Of a stretch of 64,000 nt of DNA, positions 55,957-64,000 are shown in pieces (within the stretch, counting starts at the first letter, position 1; every line of letters starts with the position of its first letter). Location of the stretch: positions 44,138,061 to 44,202,060 of the forward strand of contig NC_012873.2 of assembly GCF_000003195.3 (NCBI RefSeq). Reading direction: 5' to 3'. The position numbers and the translations under genes were made by a program. The DNA comes from Sorghum bicolor. Lineage: Eukaryota; Streptophyta; Magnoliopsida; Poales; Poaceae. Below the pieces are notes generated by a model. That model saw only the letters and a list, made by a program, of their open reading frames with translations. It did no database searches and was not told the DNA's origin.

Positions 55957-57610
55957 TGTTGACGGTCCTCAAGTATCAAATTTAATTATCAAATAAATAA
56001 AGAAAAGGATCCAAATGAAATCAAGATCTAGACTTAGGGTTTTATCTGACAGAATTCTACGAGTTTTGGTGTTTGTCTATTTCTGTAGGGGGTTATCAGG
56101 AAATATGGAAGAAAGGCCCACATGTCAGGATTACGTAAAGATATTAACGTGCTGCGCAATTATCTTACATCTAGAAGACTCCATAAGCCACGAGACCGAA
56201 GTGGAGGCGAAACGGGGCCAGAGGCAGGGCGCCCGCCCTGTCCTACTGGGCGCCCGCCCCCTGTCCAAGTCCAATCAGGACTCTGCTTTGCGGGAAGTCT
56301 CCACCGACCTAAAGGATGAATCTAAACCATACAATCTATGTCGGTTTGATCCAAGGGCCCATATTCACTTGAAGGGACAATAAAACCAGACCCCCTGGCC
56401 CCTGGAGGAGAGAGTCTCTCAACCCTAATTCATTGTTCCATCAAGGGAGAAGAAGCCTCTGATCAAGATTAGAGCCACCACATCAATTAGATATCTAGAT
56501 TAGCATAGCTACATAGGATTAGAACTAGAAGGAGTCAATCTTCGATTGGTTTCCGGATCTGTCAAGAGGATTCTTGGTAATTCTCTAATTGTGCTTCTAA
56601 TTGCTTTCTAATTATCTTTGTTCTTCAATATTATGAATATGACTTTGTTCTACTTCAATATATTGCTTATGACTTTGCTCTATTTGCTTATATTCAAGAT
56701 TATATTGTTCTTAGTTTATCATAGTTATGTACTTGGCTTAGTTAGATACGATCTATATACATGCTTAGGATCGTATAGCGTTTATCCATCGGATCCATGG
56801 GTAAATGATAGATATTGTGTAGGCGTGGTGCTTATACCGTATTTATCTGCGATTGTACCCAATATGCCAGATCGTGGGGTAGTTCGTGATAGTGACAGCT
56901 TCATTGATTCTTATATAGTCCCCCTCTCGTGTATTGGGCTGGCAGAGCAACATTATTACAGGGGAGTGATTGCTATGTTTCTCATATTCCTTGCTAATAT
57001 CACTATGCATGGGCGTAGTCTTGTCTCACAATGATTGCTAAGTATGCTTGCACTAACTATGATATGCTAGACTATATAGTTAAGAATAACTTAGGGAATA
57101 TTCTTGTAGTTCGTTCTAATACCATGCTAATGACTTTCTAGAGTATCTAATTGAGGTGCTTATCATATTTATTATGTGGCTAGATCAGATTAGTTATCGT
57201 TGTCACTATTATTATTTCATATATCTTTTATGTGACACTTATCCCTGTATGATGAGTTAGATATAATGTTCTCAATTATACATGCAATGATAGATGCTCA
57301 ATCTCATATTCTATTCTGTAATCATTAGTGATGATTTCTAATCCCTTCCCAGTGGTAAAAATATAAATAACGATACCTGGAATACTTCTCGGTTAAAATG
57401 CTACATCGGTATTAATCTGTGCGCTTGCAGATCCCATTCATTATTTATTTAGAAGAGCAATTGCATATTTCAATACCGCGTCTCTTATATCATGCTGGGG
57501 ATGACAACTTGGCTTAAGTGGTGTAAGGGATAGGTTTGGCATTTTTGGCACCGTTGCTAGATTTAGAGAACTTAGTCTACTTTTAGTAATGATGTTAAGA
57601 ATACCCAACA
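55957..57610 (+). mobile_element. 3' LTR of element G
   Basis: It starts TGTTGACGG, ends ATACCCAACA, and is 1654 bp. GC motifs are at 56227-56238 and 56248-56259. The leader ORF 56618-57034 has the same protein sequence as in the 5' LTR. Confidence 0.95.
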
Positions 57611-57615
57611 CCCCT

Positions 57616-59025
57616 AATTCTACTGTCGGACACTTGTCCATTTTTACCTCTCGTCTCACTTTTTCTTTCTTTCAAGGTTCCGGGCACCTGCCCCTTTTTA
57701 TTTCCTCGTATCTTTCTCTCTTTTTTTAGAGCACTCATCTCTTGAGATAATATAGCAAGTGGTAGTAACAAGATAACTTGAGCATTTATTTCACAGGGGA
57801 AAAACACAAATATTTTTGGTTATTCTCTCCCGGATTAGGAGTAGAATATTTTTGGGTGGTTCTGGAGATGGAAATGGGTGGATATATGTAGATGGTACTT
57901 CCGGAATAGAAGTAGCATGTGTGAGTGAACGTGCAAGTGAATCTTGATTTAACTACATGACAAGCTTCTAAGGGTCTACACAACTTGACCACACTCAATG
58001 CTCATAACCAGTAAATAGTAAATGTGTGGCTCAAAGTCTAGCAAGCATGTATATATCGCTGTGGTAGGAATTTAAACTCTCATCGTACAAGAACTCATCA
58101 TGTGTTAAAGAGTTTCAAAGATAAAATTCTCAAGAATTCTAGCATCTCTAGGAATAGATAAACAACAGCTCAACCTTCCCATATCGTATCCGTTAACAAC
58201 TTAGACTTCAGATCAAGTTTTCATCCCACAAGTTTAGGTTTAGAGCAAGCTTTAAATTATAACAGTTATATCTAAACTTGAGAGAGAACTTAAAATTTTG
58301 CAAATTAGGCAGAGCAACTATCCATCATATCCATGCTAGAGTTTTATTTAGATACATATTAGCATAGCCACTTTATTTATTTATTAAACACACTAAGCAA
58401 AAGATATATATATATAAGCATAAAATCTTTATTTGGTTTTTCCTGGTTTATGTATATTTATATTCTAATATAATATATGTATAAAGATAGGTAGAAATAC
58501 TTATCGGGATAAATGGGGGTGCTCTCCCCCAAGCTGAATTTTGATGTAATTTCTCTTGATGTAGCTAGCAGGTGGCAGAGGTGTATTTGAAAGTCGGCAG
58601 CATTCTGACAGCGATTAGAATGTCCTCCGTCTGCTAGTCTTCTTGATTCTTGATTTCTGTGGAGCTCAAATAGACAACAAAGCTTTGTGGAACTGATTAA
58701 ATGTTAGCATAAGTATTTAGCCTTCATCATGTTGAGCCTCCTTAGTATTACTCCCTAATTTTATATTTTCATTTTATAAAGCAGAAAATAAATATTTATT
58801 TTATTTTTATGCCACCACAGCGAATGTACTTATGGGTTTTATGCCACTCGTATACTCACATGGGGCTTACTGTTTTTCATATTTTTATTTTCTTTTTAGG
58901 ATAGTATGAACGTAATTAAGTAAGCAAACTATTTAAATAATTGAAAGGGAAAGGATAACTACCAAGTTTACCTCTTGGCAAGGCGTTCGGTGTTTTGAGT
59001 CCTCCGAACGGGACTCTTCTCTTTC
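57616..59025 (-). other. Non-coding 3' region of element F, next to its coding region
   Basis: This continues the 3' region of F beyond the G insertion. It has an internal polypurine tract on the - strand (CAGCTTGGGGGAGAG, 58521-58535) and is shared with B (16650-18100) and G (53800-55200). It has no supported ORF. Confidence 0.75.
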
Positions 59026-61666
59026 TCAATTGTCCTGGGATTCGTTGGGTGGCGTAGTCGGTACTTCCGGCAGCGCCTCCTCTTCATGTATGGTTATCTT
59101 CTCTTTCCACACCTGACTCGGTGCTACGATCTCCTCAGGATAATTCTATTTAAACTCTGCGTCTTCTGATCTTAGAACTTCTCCTTCATAGTCTGCCCAT
59201 CCGTCTTTGATGATTTGCCTCCTCTGGTTGTGGTTGCGTCGTTTTCTTGCCTGCTTAGATTCTTCAACGATATAGTTAGGGTCAATAAAATAACGGTGTA
59301 CCTTCTCTGAGGGGAAGTGCATATAGACTTCTCTAGTTCCAATATAGATGATTGCTTTAACGGTGCTGAGGAACAGTCTTCCAAGGATGATGGGTGGATC
59401 GTATTCATCTTCTCCCATGTCAATAACCTGAAAGTCTGTGTAGACAAAATGATCGTCTATTTTGACTGGGACATCAGTTACTATTCCTTTAACTTCTCGA
59501 AATGTCTGATCTGCCATCTGGGGCTGAATGTATGTTGGTTTTAGGGGCATGGTTCCGAACAAGAGCCGATAGGTGACTGCGGCCATTATGTTGACGCCCG
59601 ATCCGGTGTCACAAGTCGTCTTGTAGGAGTTGTATCCATTTATGGAGCAATAGATGCTTGGCATTCCTGGGTCGTCCTTCTTGGTTAGAAACGGTGACTT
59701 AAGTTGATGATCTTGACCTCCATGAACTGCAGTGACCATCTTAGCTGACTCGGTCCACACTTGCTTGTTCGTGTTCCTCCTGTTGGTCCTCTTTCTTGGT
59801 TCACGTCTGGATTGATCTGGGATTTGTGTAGTCTTGTTCTTGAAGGAAAACGTCTCCTTCCTCCCTTTGATGTAGAAACTGATCTTGGCAGCACTAGCGT
59901 AGATGACAGCTCCCGAGGTGTTTAAGAATGGCCTCCCTAAGATGATGGGTGCCCTCTCATCATTACCGGTCTCTACCACTACGAAGTCTGCTGGGGCATA
60001 TAAGGTACCAACTCGGACACAAAGGTTCTTCAATATTCCTTTTGGAAAACTTAATGTCTGATCTGCAAACTGCAAACACATGGTTGTTTCTAATAAAGGA
60101 TATGTAAAGAATTTTTCATAGAGTACCCTGGGCATAATGTTGACGCTAGAGCCAAAGTCGCAGAGTGCTTCTGGGAAGTCCACCATGCCGATGGCGATCG
60201 GGATGACGGGGCGTCCTGGATCGCCTCTCTTGACCGGCAGAAGGTCAGTAGTGAATTCAGTGATGGGGTTTCTCCAGTTATTACCTGCATCAAACATGTC
60301 TACAAGATTTGCAGATTCTAATCCTTCCGGTTGTGATGGTATACCGGGGTTAGTAGCACGAACAGCAGCAGCTATTTGATTTAACTGAGATTCAATCATT
60401 TTATTAAAGCTAATTTGATTCTTGATGGCAGTAGAGAAATTATTCATTCTATTATTTATATTTTCTAGCATTTTATCATTAGATGCAAATTTCTTAGATA
60501 TGTTATTCATTAGCTTTCCTTGATTAGACACTAACTCTCTCAAAGGTGGAAAATTATTATTATTGTTGTAAGAATTGTTACCTTGATAATTACCTGAGTA
60601 GTTAGGCCTTTGTTGATTCCAACCTTGATTTTGCTGAGGACGGTTGTAGTAGTAGTTGTTGTTATTGTTGATGTAGTTCACATCTTCAAGTATCTCAGGG
60701 CAGTGGTTGCCTGAGTGTCTAGTATCTCCCCACTCCTCACAAGTCATGTGAGAGTCGTAGATGTGCATGACTTCTTTCTTGTCTCCAGCTCTATCATCGA
60801 GCTTCTTCATGAGCAGGTCTAGCTTTGCAGATAGCATGTCTACCTCCATGAGCTGATGCATAGCTCCACCTCTCTTGCGTGTCTGGGTCCTCTCTTCATT
60901 CCAGCCTTGGTTGGACGCCATCTTCTCCACAAGAGCTGTGGCTTGTGATATGGTAAGTGATAGGAATGCTCCTCCAGCTGCAGCATCCATGGTCTCTCGG
61001 GCACTGTTGCCGAGCCCATGATAAAACGTCTGCATTAGTAGCCAACTCTCCATTCCATGCTAGGATGTAGTCTTGGAAGCGCTCCCATGCTTCTAGAACA
61101 GATTCATCATGTTGTTGCTGAAAACTTGTAATCTTCCCACGGAGAGCATTGGTCTTGCCCATGGGAAAGAACTTAGCCAGGAAGTTTGTTGAGCAGAGTG
61201 CCCACGTAGTATTCTTCTCCTTTGTAGCATAGAACCACTGCTTCGCTCTTCCTAACAGTGAGAATGGGAAGAGGCGAAGTAGTATAGCATCTCTGGGGAC
61301 TCCTGATATGGTAAATGTGCTGCATATCTCCAGGAAGTGTTGGAGATGAGCACTAGCATCTTCGTGTGCCTTCCCACAGAACTGGTTGGATTGCACCATG
61401 TTGATAAGTCCAGGCTTGAGCTCAAAGTTGCCATCGATCTCTGCAGCAGGTCCAGTGCGGATGTTATCCATAGTGGGAGGTGAGAACTCGCAGATTGATT
61501 TGTTCGCCATGGCTTCAAACTCTGAAGACAAGTTCTGGTGATCTTCTTGATTGGATGAAGCTTCTTGCTGAAGTGTTGATGATCTGTTCTTGAGCTTGAC
61601 TCTTGTTTTTCTGAATAACGCTTCGGGATTGTCAACAATATTTCCTGGAAGATGTCTTCTATTCAT
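59026..61666 (-). pseudogene. Gag with two protease-like domains, element F
   Basis: It starts at ATG 61666 with the same N-terminus as G. An 11-bp deletion near 61065 shifts the frame (the residues around ECPHHG are lost), and the rest continues in another frame to TAG 59146-59148, which replaces a Gln codon of G. The normal end would be at 59026. The zinc knuckle is changed to CEEWGDTRHSGNHC (second Cys lost). Domain 1 keeps CDFGSS and IILGRPFL; domain 2 keeps CDTGSG and IILGRLFL. So it differs from G by one frameshift, one nonsense codon and a broken knuckle. Confidence 0.9.
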
Positions 61667-61798
61667 ACATTCCCCTGCATAAGATAAAAATATAAAATAT
61701 CGGGGTAAGACTGTATGAGAGAATTGATAAGCTCTATCATATTAGTGATGCGAATGATAACTCAAAATCTATATCCATTCCTGATTAGTAATCAACCT

Positions 61799-61816
61799 TC
61801 CCCGGCAACGGCGCAA
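61799..61816 (-). other. Primer binding site of element F
   Basis: On the - strand it reads TTGCGCCGTTGCCGGGGA, one base different from the tRNA-Asp-type site of A and G. It lies 10 bases from the 5' LTR end (61826). Confidence 0.85.
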
Positions 61817-61825
61817 AAAAATGCT

Positions 61826-63486
61826 TGTTGGGTATTCTTAACATCATTACCAAAAGTAGACTTAGTTTTCTAATTCTAGTAACGGTGCCAAAAATGCCAA
61901 ACCTATCTCTCATACCACTTAAGCCAAGTTGTCATCCCCAGCATGACATGAGAGACGCGGCATTGAAATATGCAATTGCTCTTCTAAATAAATAATGAAT
62001 GAGATCTGCAAGCGCACAGATTAATACCGATGTAGCATTTTAACCGGGAAGTATTCCAGGTATCGTTATTTATATTTTTACCGCTGGGAAGGGATTAACA
62101 ATCATCAATATTGATTACAGAATAGAATATGAGATTGAGTATCTATCATTGCATGTATAATTGAGAACATTTTTCTAACTCTTTCATACAGTGATAAGTG
62201 TCACATAAAAGATACATGAAGTAATGAGTAGTGACAAAGATAATTAATCTGATCATAACTTAGCCACATAATAAATATGATAAGCACCTCAATTAGATAC
62301 TCTAGAAAGTCATTAGCATGGTATTAGAACGAACTACAAGAATATTTCCTAAGTTATTCTCAACTATATAGTCTAGTATTATCATAGTTAGTGCAAGCAT
62401 ACTTAGCAATCATTGCGAGACAAGACTACGCCCATGCATAGTGATATTAGCAAGGTAAATGAGAAATATAGCAATCACTCCCCTGTAATAAGGTTGCTCT
62501 GCCAGCCCAATACACGAGAGGGGGACTATATAAGAATCAATGAAGCTGTCACTATCACGAACTACCCTACGATCTAGCATATTGGGTACAATCGCAGATA
62601 AATACGGTATAAGCACCACGCCTACACAATATCTATCATTTACCCATGGATCCGATGGATAAACGCTATACGATCCTAAACATGTATATAGATCCAATCT
62701 AACTAAGCCAAGTATATAACTATGATAAACTAAGGTCAATATAATCTTGAATATAAGCAAGTAGAGCAAAGTCATAAGCAATATATTGAAGTAGAACAAA
62801 GTCATATTCATAATATTGAAGAACAAAGATAATTAGAAGAACAATTAGAAGCACAATTAGAGAATTACCAAGAATCCTCTTGACAGATCCGGAAACCAAT
62901 CGAAGATTGACTCCTTCTAGTTCTAATTCTATGTAGCTATGCTAATCTAGATGTCTAATTGATGTGGTGGCTCTAATCTTGATCAGGGGCTTCTTCTCCC
63001 TTGAGGAATATGAATTAGGGTTGAGAGGCTCTCTCCTCCAGGGGCCAGGGGGTCTGGTTTTATAGTCCCTTCAAGTGAATATGGGACGTTGGATCAAACC
63101 GACATTGATTGAACGGTTACACTTGATCCTTTAGGTCGGTGGAGATCTTTTCCGAGAGAGAGTCCTGATTGGACTCAGCAGGAGGGTGGGGGCCTAGGGC
63201 AACTGGGCGGGCGCCCAGTGCCTGGCCCCGTTCGGCCTCCGCTTCCTTCCCGTGGCTTCTGGAGTCTTCTAGATGTAAGATAATTGCACGGCACGTTAAT
63301 ATCTCTATGTAATCCTGACGTGTGGGCCTTTCTTCCGTATTTCCTGATAACCCCCTGCAGAAATAGACAAACACCAAAACTCATGGAATTCTGTCAGATA
63401 AAACCCTAAGTCTAGATGTTGATTTCATTTGGATCCTTTTCTTTGTTTATTTGATAATTAAATTTGATACTTAAGGACCGTCAACA
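61826..63486 (-). mobile_element. 5' LTR of element F
   Basis: In element sense it runs from 63486 (TGTTGACGGTCC) to 61826 (CCCAACA). The second GC motif is exact at 63205-63216. The first (63184-63195) has decayed but keeps the 21-bp offset. The TATA box on the - strand is near 63056-63064. The leader ORF is at 62410-62826. TSD ACCAT follows at 63487-63491. Confidence 0.95.
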
Positions 63487-63491
63487 ACCAT

Positions 63492-63575
63492 CAGGTTCGT
63501 AGCTTGTGCACCTGTCTGCCGATAAACTACTACCGTGGGTATACCCCAAGGTAGACTGCGACTAGCTTTCGTCCA
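63492..63575 (+). mobile_element. 5' LTR of element H, last part
   Basis: This resumes the LTR of H after F and ends near TTTCGTCCA at 63575. It has the TACTACCGTGGGTATACCCC type of ending seen in grass Ty3/gypsy LTRs just before a TGGCGCGCC primer site. Confidence 0.7.
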
Positions 63576-63578
63576 TAG

Positions 63579-63596
63579 TGGCGCGCCAGGTAGGGG
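63579..63596 (+). other. Primer binding site of element H
   Basis: TGGCGCGCCAGGTAGGGG is a primer-site sequence common in grass Ty3/gypsy elements. I do not assign the tRNA. Confidence 0.75.
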
Positions 63597-63625
63597 GTGT
63601 GCGTACAGCTCTCCAGACAAACAAG

Positions 63626-64000
63626 ATGGTCATCATCTCTGCTTCCGTGGCCGTGGCTGAAGGCCTCATGTTCACTGTCGGCTAGATGACCTGGACGACT
63701 CACGCCAGTGGCCTCATGACCACGACTTTGGAAGAAAATCAGATCTGACCTGAAGCAGCAAAGGTGGTGGTCCCGACCACATCGACTACGACCACCTTCG
63801 CTCCGACAATGTTGTCGGCCACGCCGACAACCCGTCCTCTGCTTCCCCGCTATAAGGGGAAACGAGTCGACAACTCCGACCTGCTCGAAGCCATTGATCA
63901 CGCTAACCACAAGCTCTTTGAGGCTTCTGATCTAGTAAATTCAATCTCGAGCCCGATCACCTCGTCGGCACTGCCTAATCGTCGCGAATCCACTCGACCA
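63626..64000 (+). pseudogene. Start of gag of element H
   Basis: From ATG 63626 one frame runs to the window edge with two stops (63683 and 63746). The beginning is Ala/Thr/Val-rich (low complexity), followed by LLPRYKGKRVDNSDLLEAIDHANHKLFEASDL. It resembles the N-terminal gag of large grass gypsy elements, but the core lies outside the window. Confidence 0.55.

Larger units (their letters stand above)
49333..57610 (+). mobile_element. Element G: youngest gag-PR-PR non-autonomous LTR retrotransposon
   Basis: G is complete and 8278 bp long with perfect TSD CCCCT (49328-49332 and 57611-57615). LTRs are 49333-50987 and 55957-57610, with about 20 differences between them by eye (roughly 1 percent). 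It has the primer site, one intact 880-codon ORF, a 2.1-kb non-coding region and a polypurine tract. It has no RT, RNase H or integrase. It lies in F, a close relative, in opposite orientation. Confidence 0.95.
43847..63486 (-). mobile_element. Element F: gag-PR-PR non-autonomous LTR retrotransposon (interrupted)
   Basis: F is on the - strand with perfect TSD ACCAT (43842-43846 and 63487-63491). LTRs are 43847-45508 (3') and 61826-63486 (5'), 1662 and 1661 bp. Its own sequence also includes 45509-45624, 48746-49332 and 57616-61825; the rest is the solo LTR D and element G. It encodes the same gag with two protease-like domains as G. The near-equal LTRs show it is fairly young. Confidence 0.95.

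Overview
This is nuclear DNA from a plant, most likely a grass. I see no host gene. Essentially the whole window is LTR retrotransposons (mostly or all Ty3/gypsy type) nested in one another. Perfect 5-bp target-site duplications (TSDs) fix the boundaries of five insertions (C, B, E, F, G) and of one solo LTR.

Left stack (1 to about 39777). Element A (+ strand, about 818-37029) is an old gag-protease element with an Athila-like primer site. An LTR of the B family sits in its 5' LTR (1-817). A solo LTR interrupts its protease (2734-4601). Element C, a chromovirus with gag, PR, RT, RH, IN and a chromodomain-like tail (9242-36651, TSD TATAG), is inserted in its 3' LTR. Element B (- strand, 14778-32292, TSD TGGTC) is inserted in the RNase H of C. 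Element E (21915-31754, TSD GAACT) is inserted in the 5' LTR of B. A itself lies in an older chromovirus-type LTR, whose fragments follow at 37030-39777.

Right stack (39778-64000). Element K (+ strand, LTR end, tRNA-iMet-type primer site, degenerate ORF) is followed by element H (+ strand, LTR from 42214, primer site and gag start at 63579-64000). The LTR of H is split by element F (- strand, 43847-63486, TSD ACCAT). F contains a solo LTR D (45625-48740, TSD GAGTT) and element G (+ strand, 49333-57610, TSD CCCCT).

A, B, F and G form one non-autonomous group. Each encodes only a gag joined to two tandem aspartic-protease-like domains, with no RT, RNase H or integrase, so they must be mobilised by enzymes supplied in trans. 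G carries the one intact copy (880 codons). The LTRs of B, F and G share a pair of 12-bp GC-rich motifs spaced exactly 21 bp apart upstream of the TATA box. All four elements carry a second internal polypurine tract.

Element E is the most unusual object. On its - strand it has a damaged gag-PR and a pol that has lost RT, RNase H and the first half of integrase. On its + strand, antisense to the element, it has a six-exon gene for a plant mobile domain (PMD) protein with its own TATA box. Throughout E, in LTRs, introns, coding exons and intergenic DNA, the hexamer ATCGGC (or GCCGAT) occurs about 80 times in 9.8 kb, against seven times in the other 54 kb, and the enrichment stops at the borders of E. 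I suggest, as inference only, that E is a self-marking element whose PMD product or another factor recognises this motif, analogous in logic to VANDAL/VANC anti-silencing.
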